Part shown: positions 51,394-58,794 of the stretch, piece by piece
Layout of the letters: each line of letters starts with the position of its first letter
How positions within the stretch are numbered: position 1 is the first letter of the stretch
NCBI GenBank assembly: GCA_964429655.1
Contig: CAYSCZ010000002.1
Coordinates: 79,598 to 143,597, forward strand
Direction: 5' to 3'
DNA from: CAYSCZ01 sp964429655
GTDB taxonomy: Bacteria; Bacteroidota; Bacteroidia; Cytophagales; Cyclobacteriaceae
Length of the DNA: 64,000 nt
Program-made: the position numbers and the translations under genes
Notes under the pieces: generated by a model
The model's database searches: none
Told to the model about the DNA's origin: nothing
Seen by the model: only the letters and a program-made list of their open reading frames with translations

Positions 51394-52756
51394 AAATTTC
51401 AAAGTGGCCTTGGCCATCAGGATTATCCTGTTGAGCCTAAGTATTTACATTTTAATTGATCTGCAGTATACGGACTCTTATTTTCTTACAAGACTGTTGA
51501 TGCTTGGCCTGGTAGTTTATCAGGTTTATTTATTGATTAATTTTCTGGAGAAGTCAAACCGGGAACTGGTAAGCTTTTTAGAATCCATCAAATATGATGA
51601 TTTCTCTCATTCCTATCCTGAAAAAAATGACGGTTCATCATTGGACGCCCTTTATACGGAGTTCAATGCTGTCATCAGAAAATTTAGAGAGATAAGGGCT
51701 GAAAAAGAAGCACAATATCAATATTTAAAAACGATTGTTCAGCATGTCGGAATTGGCATAGTCACAATCAATAAAGATGGTGAAGTACAAATCATTAATT
51801 CAGCTGCTAAAAAATTACTGGGAATAAACCAGCTAAGAAACGTAAATCAATTAAAAAGTGAAAGCCCCGAATTGGTTACGAGTATAAGGGAACTTAAAAC
51901 AGGGGGCCGTGACCTTATTAAAATATCCAGAAAAGGGGAAGAAATACAACTTTCTATCTACGCAATCCAGCTCACCATGCAGAGTAAAGAGTTTAAGCTT
52001 ATATCCATTCAAAATATTCAAAGTGAGTTAGAAGAGAAAGAGATGGAAGCATGGCAGAACCTGATCCGGGTGTTGACCCATGAGATTATGAATTCAGTAA
52101 CACCCATTTCTTCTTTGGCTTCCACGGTTGAGGGTGAACTTGACATCCAGCTTAAAAATGATTTTGAAATCAATAAGATCACCAATGAGGAGATTGAGGA
52201 TTTGCACCTGGCCGTAAGCACCATACATCGACGCAGTGATAGCCTTATCAAGTTTGTAAATGACTTCAGAAATATGACCCGGATTACCGTTCCTAAATTA
52301 GCAATGTATTCTGTATCAGATTTGGTAGATCATGTGATTAATCTTCACCGTTACGACATTGAAAATGCTAACATTAATCTCAAAATAGATATAAATCCTG
52401 CTGATCTTCAGATTTATATTGACATGCAACAAATAGAACAAGTGATTATTAATTTGGTGAAAAACTCAATTCAGGCGCTGTCAGATATGGATGATCCTGA
52501 AAAAGAGAAACAAATGACTGTAAAAGCCAACACTGAAAATGATAAAGTAATTCTTTGTGTATCCGATAATGGCCCGGGGATCGAGGAAGATGCATTGAAA
52601 AAAATATTTATCCCCTTCTTTACCACCAAAAAAAATGGTTCAGGTATTGGTTTAAGCCTATCTAAACAGATCATGAGAATTCATAAAGGATCAATATCTG
52701 TGAATTCGGTCATCAATGAGGGAACAGCATTTAAACTTCAGTTTAATTCCCAATAA
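51383..52756 (+). CDS. Sensor histidine kinase
   Basis: 457 residues. Two membrane segments in the first 55 residues with almost no periplasmic loop, a PAS domain at about 115-210 (IVQHVGIGIVTINKDGEVQI), H-box LTHEIMNSVTPISS with His233, N-box IEQVIINLVKNSIQAL, G1 DNGPGIEEDAL and G2 NGSGIGLSLSKQIM. It should phosphorylate the response regulator encoded upstream. The lack of a sensor domain in the periplasm suggests a membrane or cytoplasmic signal. Confidence 0.95.
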   Translation: MVFKNFKVALAIRIILLSLSIYILIDLQYTDSYFLTRLLMLGLVVYQVYLLINFLEKSNRELVSFLESIKYDDFSHSYPEKNDGSSLDALYTEFNAVIRKFREIRAEKEAQYQYLKTIVQHVGIGIVTINKDGEVQIINSAAKKLLGINQLRNVNQLKSESPELVTSIRELKTGGRDLIKISRKGEEIQLSIYAIQLTMQSKEFKLISIQNIQSELEEKEMEAWQNLIRVLTHEIMNSVTPISSLASTVEGELDIQLKNDFEINKITNEEIEDLHLAVSTIHRRSDSLIKFVNDFRNMTRITVPKLAMYSVSDLVDHVINLHRYDIENANINLKIDINPADLQIYIDMQQIEQVIINLVKNSIQALSDMDDPEKEKQMTVKANTENDKVILCVSDNGPGIEEDALKKIFIPFFTTKKNGSGIGLSLSKQIMRIHKGSISVNSVINEGTAFKLQFNSQ

Positions 52757-52785
52757 ACGCTAAACAGTGCCCGGCAAAAAATGAT

Positions 52786-53877
52786 ATGAAAAGTAAGTCG
52801 CTGAAATTTATATTTATTATTCAAGGTGAAGGAAGGGGACATATGACCCAGGCGATCTCTTTATTTGAGGGCCTAAAAAATGCTGGCCATGAAGTTAGTC
52901 ATGTATTTATAGGCCGTAGTAAGCGGAGGAAGATCCCCGACTTCGTTTATAAACGAATTGAATCACCGATAGAGGGGCTTCCGAGCCCTAACTTTGTCAC
53001 CGATAAAAAGAACAAGTCCGTAAGTGTCGTTAAAACGCTATATTATAACCTGATCGTTATAAAGCGTTACCTGAAAAGCCTAAAAAAAATCCATCATAAA
53101 GTCGAGGAGATACAACCGGATGTGATCATCAATTTTTATGACTTTTTGGGTGGTTTTTACAATGCTTTTTATACGCATCAAGCTAAATTTATTTGCGTGG
53201 CTCATCAATACCTCATCGCACATCCAGCATTTGAATTTCCCAAAGGTAGATTTTATGAAAAACTCCTGTTACAATTAAGCAATTGGTTAACCTCTATGCA
53301 GGCCTGTAAAAAATTAGCGCTCTCATTTTCTGACTATGGTGGAATTGATATAAAAAAGATAAAGGTTGTGCCGCCGTTATTAAGAAGCGAGGTTAAAAAA
53401 CTTTCTCCAGAAAAAGGTGATTTCGTGTTGACTTACATTGTCAATGATGGTTATGGTAAAGAAATTAGGGAATTCCATGAAGACAACCCACACCTGAAGC
53501 TTCATTGCTTCTGGGATAGAAAAGGCTCACCCGAAAAAGAAGAAATAGATAAGCAACTAACATTTCATCAAATTAATGATCAAAAGTTTCTATCTTATAT
53601 GGAGTCCTGTCTTGCTTATGCGAGCACAGCCGGCTTCGAATCGATATGTGAAGCTTTATATCTTGGCAAACCGGTAATGATGGTGCCCGTGAAGAAGCAG
53701 TACGAGCAAGCCTGCAACGCCATAGATGGCATGAGGGCAGGTGCCGGTATTATTTCAAATAATTTTAATCTGAATAGTTTATTGGAGTATATTCCAAAGT
53801 ACAGAAATACAAGCGACCCTTTTAAAGAATGGGTTGATAAGGCAAATGAGATTATTGTCAAGGAATTAGAATCATAA
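52786..53877 (+). CDS. MurG/UGT-like glycosyltransferase
   Basis: 363 residues, GT-B fold. The N-terminal loop GEGRGHMTQAISL (residues about 14-26) is the acceptor-side glycine-rich loop; the C-terminal donor region is GFESICEALYLGKPVMMVPV then YEQACNA, the pattern of MurG and of GT1/GT28 enzymes. No membrane segment is evident. Donor and acceptor are unknown. Its stop overlaps the next start by one base (TAATG), so the next gene product is probably its partner. It follows the histidine kinase gene by 29 bases and may be in the same operon. Confidence 0.88.
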   Translation: MKSKSLKFIFIIQGEGRGHMTQAISLFEGLKNAGHEVSHVFIGRSKRRKIPDFVYKRIESPIEGLPSPNFVTDKKNKSVSVVKTLYYNLIVIKRYLKSLKKIHHKVEEIQPDVIINFYDFLGGFYNAFYTHQAKFICVAHQYLIAHPAFEFPKGRFYEKLLLQLSNWLTSMQACKKLALSFSDYGGIDIKKIKVVPPLLRSEVKKLSPEKGDFVLTYIVNDGYGKEIREFHEDNPHLKLHCFWDRKGSPEKEEIDKQLTFHQINDQKFLSYMESCLAYASTAGFESICEALYLGKPVMMVPVKKQYEQACNAIDGMRAGAGIISNNFNLNSLLEYIPKYRNTSDPFKEWVDKANEIIVKELES

Positions 53878-54908
53878 TGGCTATAATTAGTAAAAAAAAG
53901 ATCCCTTACCAGGTATCAGAAAATCTTAGAGGATACTTAAAAAAATATGACAGAACATTTGATTTACCCATTCACTATGAAAATCTGCTTAGATATGAAA
54001 ACAGTGTCCCCCTTTACGACAACTACGGACACGATACCCTATGGGAAACGGTGTTCTACGGCCAGTCAGATATGGCCGATATCCACTATGATTTAAAAAA
54101 AATCTATTCCATTATCAAAGCACATGGAGATGTTAACATAATAGAGCACTTATACATCGACAGAGTTGACCTGTGCGTTTTTGGTAATACCAAGCCTTTC
54201 AGGATCAGAATAGTTAACCAGGTCAATGATAACTTTGATTATTTCTACATAAAGCATGCAGATGCTTCTCGAATATATGGTTTGGAGCTTGAACACTTAT
54301 TATCCCCCAACAGGATAAGCTATATGGTAAGCGGTCAGACTTTGATTGAAGAACATATCATTGGTATTCCGGGAGACCAGTTCATAAAATATCACTTAAA
54401 TGGCCCTAACATCAATGAGATAAGGCTGGCCAAGGAATTTGTTAAATTCAATGAAAGATGTTTTATCAGGCTACTGGGTGATATGCATTCCAGTAATTTT
54501 GTTGTGGATGTTACGCCTGATTTCGAAGAGGTTAGTTACAGGATACGAGCCATAGATTTTGACCAGCAATCCTATGAAGGTAGAAAGTCAATTTATATGC
54601 CTAAGTATTTCAAACAAAATAATCCCCTGATTGAAATAGGATTAAGAAAGATGACACCGGAAACGGTGAGACAATATCAAAAAGAAGAACATTCTTTGAT
54701 GGCCAATAGAATAAGAACAGAGCGGATAAGGATAGTTGATTTAATAGGAGGTATGGTTCGTGATGATATAGCCCCGAAGGAAAATATTAAAAGTTTGGGG
54801 AAAGAATTGGCGAAACATTACAAAAAACAATTTTTTGAGCAATGTAAATCTATGGGTGAATTGGTCAGGTCAAGCCTTCACTTGCTTATGGAAAATCGAA
54901 AAAATTAA
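53877..54908 (+). CDS. Protein with predicted protein-kinase-like fold, unknown function
   Basis: 343 residues, no family recognised. I see a set of residues in the order of kinase and aminoglycoside-phosphotransferase folds: Lys126 in FYIKHAD (strand 3), Glu137 or Glu139 in the following helix, a hinge-like LIEEHIIG at 157-163, catalytic loop LLGDMHSSN with Asp202, His204 and Asn207, then IDFD with Asp227/Asp229 as a metal-binding pair. Substrate could be a sugar, lipid or protein. It is translationally coupled to the glycosyltransferase upstream. The kinase call is inference from motif order. Confidence 0.7.
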   Translation: MAIISKKKIPYQVSENLRGYLKKYDRTFDLPIHYENLLRYENSVPLYDNYGHDTLWETVFYGQSDMADIHYDLKKIYSIIKAHGDVNIIEHLYIDRVDLCVFGNTKPFRIRIVNQVNDNFDYFYIKHADASRIYGLELEHLLSPNRISYMVSGQTLIEEHIIGIPGDQFIKYHLNGPNINEIRLAKEFVKFNERCFIRLLGDMHSSNFVVDVTPDFEEVSYRIRAIDFDQQSYEGRKSIYMPKYFKQNNPLIEIGLRKMTPETVRQYQKEEHSLMANRIRTERIRIVDLIGGMVRDDIAPKENIKSLGKELAKHYKKQFFEQCKSMGELVRSSLHLLMENRKN

Positions 54909-54933
54909 GCCACATTATCACTAGGCAGCAATA

Positions 54934-55509
54934 CTATCTGCCAAGAAAATCAATAAATTTCTTTAATGCTATGGCGCGATGGGATATTCTGTTTTTTTCG
55001 GATAGTGGCATCTCAGCAAAGGTTTTATCATATCCATCTGGGATAAAAACAGGGTCATATCCAAATCCCTGAGCTCCTCTTCTTTCATAAATAATACTTC
55101 CTGTAACCTTCCCTTCAAATTGATGAAAGAGATTTAGACGTAAATAGAAAGTTATTACAGTCCTAAATTGTGCCTCACGGTTGGTTTTATCAGATAATTC
55201 AGATAATAATAAGTCAATATTATCGGATGATGATTTCTGCTCACCCGCATATCTTGCTGATCGTACACCGGGGGAGTTATTCAATGACCTCACTTCCAAA
55301 CCTGTATCATCGGCAAATGAAGGCAAAGAAAATTTCTCGTATACCACACTTGCTTTTATGAGTGAATTTTCTTCCAGTGTTTTTTCCGTTTCGGGTATCT
55401 CTTCTCTTAGTCCAAGATCATTAAGCCCAATTAATTCAATGGATTCTGGAAGCAGTTCCTTGATTTCTTTGACTTTATTCTGGTTGTGGGTGGCAAAAAC
55501 AAGTTTCAC
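54934..55509 (-). CDS. rdgB: Non-canonical purine NTP pyrophosphatase
   Basis: Hydrolyses dITP/XTP to keep damaged bases out of DNA. 191 residues. Motifs: KLVFATHNQNKVKEIKELL at the start, SFADDTGLEVRSLNNSPGVR near residue 64 and GFGYDPVFIPDGYDKTFAEM near residue 149. It overlaps the FKBP gene upstream by four bases (ATGA). Confidence 0.96.
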   Translation of the reverse strand: MKLVFATHNQNKVKEIKELLPESIELIGLNDLGLREEIPETEKTLEENSLIKASVVYEKFSLPSFADDTGLEVRSLNNSPGVRSARYAGEQKSSSDNIDLLLSELSDKTNREAQFRTVITFYLRLNLFHQFEGKVTGSIIYERRGAQGFGYDPVFIPDGYDKTFAEMPLSEKNRISHRAIALKKFIDFLGR

Positions 55510-56066
55510 ATTCGTCTTAATTTTACCAGGAAAATTTCATAAACCAACACAGTATTTGGGGGTATGGTTGCTGTTCCCTGGGTACCAAATGCTTCGGTAG
55601 ATGGTATTATTATTAATCCCTTACCGCTTAATTCCAACCGGCTCATTACCGCAGTTACACCATCTCTAAATCCCGGCACGAAATTATTTAAAGGCCAGCC
55701 ATTGGAGGTGTGGGTAAATGTTAAGGGCACGTAGTTGGCATTCTCCGAAAATAATCCATTATCCCTTTCCACTTGCTCAATTGTTGAATCAAATACTTCA
55801 TTATCGGTAAATTTCCCGGTATAATCAATTGAGGCAATATCGCTAATATTTGTGGTTTCCCCATTGCCCGGTTCTAATATCAAATACCTGACACCGGTTT
55901 CAGTAGTATCAACATCCTCAAGATTATTATCCTCAATATATTGCTGGATAATTTCCCTGTCAATAGCCAATTGTTCTTCCCTGGGGCGAATCTGAACTAT
56001 ATCTTCTTCGTCTATGCAAGAAGCCAAAAGGACAACCAGAAAGAAAAATAAAAAATACCTAAACAA
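55506..56066 (-). CDS. FKBP-type peptidyl-prolyl isomerase lipoprotein
   Basis: 186 residues. Signal peptide FRYFLFFFLVVLLASC with a lipobox, Cys17 being the lipidation site. One FKBP domain at about 75-186 (ASIDYTGKFTDNEVFDSTIE, then IPPNTVLVYEIFLVKLRR). It follows a second FKBP lipoprotein by five bases. Probably an outer membrane or periplasmic folding helper. GldI-like gliding proteins have this architecture, but I cannot assign that role. Confidence 0.9.
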   Translation of the reverse strand: MFRYFLFFFLVVLLASCIDEEDIVQIRPREEQLAIDREIIQQYIEDNNLEDVDTTETGVRYLILEPGNGETTNISDIASIDYTGKFTDNEVFDSTIEQVERDNGLFSENANYVPLTFTHTSNGWPLNNFVPGFRDGVTAVMSRLELSGKGLIIIPSTEAFGTQGTATIPPNTVLVYEIFLVKLRRM

Positions 56067-56071
56067 TATAT

Positions 56072-56956
56072 TTAATCTTTTATGTCAATAAGTTCCACGT
56101 CAAATTTTAAGATAGAATAAGGTTTAATTACTTCTCCGGCCTGCCTTTCACCGTATCCTAGTGGGCTAGGCACAAATAGCGTGGCTTTATCGCCTTTATT
56201 TAGTAAAGCAATCCCTTCATCCCATCCTTTAATTACTCTTCCTTGTCCTAAAACGAAGGAAAATGGTTTTCCATTGTCATACGACGAGTCAAATTTTGTT
56301 CCATCAAGCAGCTCACCATTGTAATGAACAACAACAGTCTGGCCTTCTTCCGGCTTTGGGCCATTCCCTTCTTCCGTAATAATATATCTTAGTCCTGATT
56401 CTGTTTTTGTTGCTTCAATGTCGTTATCTTCAAGGAATTGATCTATCGATGCTCCATCTTCTACCAGTTTCTCAGCAAAAATCTTTTCACGACGTTCCGT
56501 ATACAACTTATTTCTGTATTCAGCATATTGGTTTCTGCTCATGGCGTCTACCAAACCAATGTTAAATGAAATGTCAGAATCTTTATTAATGGTATCCGGT
56601 ACCTCTACCTTGAATGTATTTTTAAAAAATTCTTCCGCATTAAGGGAAAAGGATATGCTATCACCGATTGTTAATAGAGACATCGCCTCATAAAACACTC
56701 CACTATTTTTCCATACCGAATCAACATATTGTATTGGAACAGGCTCGCCCCGATCGCTTGTATTAAACATTTCTTCCCCCTCAGCATCCTGATAAGTCAT
56801 ATTTAAAGTCATTATTTGTCCGTCCTCTGGTTTTTCACTATCCACGTCATTTATCATTTGAACTTTAAGTCCGGATTCAGTAGTAATAACTTCACTATCT
56901 GAACAGGAGATAACAAATAATAAAATCAACCATATGTAAATTGAGCTAAGTTTCAT
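56072..56956 (-). CDS. Double-FKBP peptidyl-prolyl isomerase lipoprotein
   Basis: 294 residues from the ATG at 56956, which forms an ATGA overlap with the nrnA-like stop. Signal peptide KLSSIYIWLILLFVISC with lipobox. The N-terminal part (about 30-140) looks like a degenerate FKBP domain; the C-terminal one (about 200-294) is canonical (VVHYNGELLDGTKFDSSYDN, then GYGERQAGEVIKPYSILKFD). Its neighbour at 55506 has the same family, which suggests an old duplication. Confidence 0.9.
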   Translation of the reverse strand: MKLSSIYIWLILLFVISCSDSEVITTESGLKVQMINDVDSEKPEDGQIMTLNMTYQDAEGEEMFNTSDRGEPVPIQYVDSVWKNSGVFYEAMSLLTIGDSISFSLNAEEFFKNTFKVEVPDTINKDSDISFNIGLVDAMSRNQYAEYRNKLYTERREKIFAEKLVEDGASIDQFLEDNDIEATKTESGLRYIITEEGNGPKPEEGQTVVVHYNGELLDGTKFDSSYDNGKPFSFVLGQGRVIKGWDEGIALLNKGDKATLFVPSPLGYGERQAGEVIKPYSILKFDVELIDIKD

Positions 56957-57972
56957 GAACATTTTTCGTTAGTAAGTTTTGATTTATATTTTGGTAAAAG
57001 CGATACGAATTTAGCTTCTGCTTCTTTCAGGGATCCATTGAAATAACCACCTGCCGCGTTTTTATGACCACCACCACTAAAGTTTTCTTTGGCAAATTCA
57101 TTGACAGAAAAATTCCCTCTTGACCTGAATGATAATTTAATTTCTTTTTCTTTTTCTACAATAATTGCACCCATGATTATGCCATTAATTGACAATGCAT
57201 AATTTACAAATCCTTCCGTATCACCTTTTTTATATTGGTGGGATAGTAAATCTTCCCTGGATAATACGATGTAAGCGGTTTGAAAATCTGGTTCTATTTT
57301 TAGTCGTGTGGATAGTACAAGGCCCAATAACCTTAAGCGGCTTGTTGTGTTATTATCATAGATTAAGCTGCTTACCCTGTTTACATCTACCCCTAAATTT
57401 ATCAAGCTGGCAACGATGTTATGAATTTTTGCAGATGTTGATGAATGCCTGAATGACCCTGTATCGGTCATAATGCCGGCATATAATAGATCTGCAATCT
57501 CCTTATCAATCTTTTCAAGATCACCCAACCTTTCAATCAGGTCATAAACTAGTTCTGCAGTAGCTGCTGCTTCACAAGACCAAAAAGTATAGTCAGCAAA
57601 CTCTTCAGGATACAAATGATGATCTATCAATACTTTTTCAGCATTTGACGCAGCGATTATTTCCCCAATAGAATTGATTCGTTCCAGGCGCGAAAAGTCC
57701 AGACAAAAGATCATATCCGCCTCTGCAAACATCTTTTTACCCTGCACTTCATTTTCCTGGAATACCAATATATGTTCACTTCCTGGCATCCATGACAAAA
57801 AATCAGGATATGCTGTGGGAGACACGACAGTTATATTATGACCATAATTTGATAAATATCTTGCCATTCCAAGAGATGATCCCAAAGCATCAGCATCCGG
57901 ATTAGGGTGGGTTGTAATAACGATGTTACCTGGATTGATAATCCGCTCCTTAAAGTCTTTAAGTGACCGCAT
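56953..57972 (-). CDS. DHH family phosphoesterase (NrnA-like)
   Basis: 339 residues. DHH domain: TTHPNPDADALGSSLGMARY near residue 20, LDFSRLERI, and LIDHHLYPEEFADY near residue 115; DHHA1 domain with GGGHKNAAGGYFNG near residue 305. The family includes NrnA, which degrades nano-RNA and pAp. First gene of a minus-strand operon nrnA-FKBP-FKBP-rdgB with overlaps or short gaps. Confidence 0.92.
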   Translation of the reverse strand: MRSLKDFKERIINPGNIVITTHPNPDADALGSSLGMARYLSNYGHNITVVSPTAYPDFLSWMPGSEHILVFQENEVQGKKMFAEADMIFCLDFSRLERINSIGEIIAASNAEKVLIDHHLYPEEFADYTFWSCEAAATAELVYDLIERLGDLEKIDKEIADLLYAGIMTDTGSFRHSSTSAKIHNIVASLINLGVDVNRVSSLIYDNNTTSRLRLLGLVLSTRLKIEPDFQTAYIVLSREDLLSHQYKKGDTEGFVNYALSINGIIMGAIIVEKEKEIKLSFRSRGNFSVNEFAKENFSGGGHKNAAGGYFNGSLKEAEAKFVSLLPKYKSKLTNEKCS

Positions 57973-58031
57973 TCCTATTTTCTAAGGCGTAAAGCTGCCA
58001 ATTATTATTTTCAAAAACAAAAGCTGAAATT

Positions 58032-58059
58032 TTGACTTAACAATTAGTTTGTACTTTCG
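58032..58059 (+). promoter_or_regulatory. Probable promoter of the TetR/ABC/HlyD/TolC cassette
   Basis: TTG (58032-58034), 17 bases, then TACTTTCG (58052-58059), one mismatch to TAnnTTTG, 42 bases before the TetR-like ATG. Confidence 0.55.
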
Positions 58060-58101
58060 TTTATGATAGCATTACTAACAAAAAACAGAATTGAACTATA
58101 G

Positions 58102-58785
58102 ATGTCAGTCGTTCAGCTTTTAATCCCGGACAAGTATTTTCTAAAAGACCCGAATTCCAGTGATTTAGGAAAAAAAATTGTAAGCCAGGGAATCATTCTT
58201 CTCGATGAATTAGGCTTTGAGGATTTCACTTTTAAGAAACTTGCGCAGTGTATTGATTCTACAGAAGCCTCGATATACAGATATTTCGAAAATAAGTTGA
58301 AATACCTGCTCTATTTAACCACTATGTATTGGCAATGGATTGAGTATCTGATCGATATCCGGTTATACCATTTAAAGGAACCCGATGATAAACTGGACGA
58401 GATACTTAAAATAATTACCTTTCCTGAAAAGCTGACAAGCATTTCCGGAAGTGGAAGCATAGATATTTTCAGATTAAGGAGTGTGGTTATGACAGAGTCT
58501 GATAAAACTTATCTTACCCGACAGGTTGATGCCATTAATAAAAAAGGTTTATTTAAAGGTTATAAAGATCTGTGCCATAAAATTGCTTTGGTTATCCTGG
58601 AAATTAATCCTGACTACGCGTATCCTCGTGCGATTGTCAGTACAATTTTAGAAGCATCACATCAGCAGGTATTCTTCGCACTACATTTACCAACATTAAC
58701 AGAAATTGACAGAAATGGTGACAAACTTGATAGCCAGGTCTATAATTTCCTACATGATACAATATTTAAGTTAATTAAAAAATAA
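58102..58785 (+). CDS. TetR/AcrR family transcriptional regulator
   Basis: 227 residues. The N-terminal DNA-binding helices span about 25-70, with FTFKKLAQCIDSTEASIYRY as the helix-turn-helix and recognition region. The C-terminal 150 residues are the ligand/dimer part and are not assigned to a subfamily. Nine bases before the ABC gene; it presumably regulates its own cassette. Confidence 0.9.
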   Translation: MSVVQLLIPDKYFLKDPNSSDLGKKIVSQGIILLDELGFEDFTFKKLAQCIDSTEASIYRYFENKLKYLLYLTTMYWQWIEYLIDIRLYHLKEPDDKLDEILKIITFPEKLTSISGSGSIDIFRLRSVVMTESDKTYLTRQVDAINKKGLFKGYKDLCHKIALVILEINPDYAYPRAIVSTILEASHQQVFFALHLPTLTEIDRNGDKLDSQVYNFLHDTIFKLIKK

Positions 58786-58794
58786 AACATAACG

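Noticed and set aside
54920..54945. Hairpin GGCAG / CTGCC between the kinase-like gene and rdgB as a terminator
   Set aside because: Only five pairs and no T run on either strand.
55506..56956. The two FKBP lipoproteins as gliding motility protein GldI
   Set aside because: The architecture fits, but no other gld gene is nearby and the family is broad.
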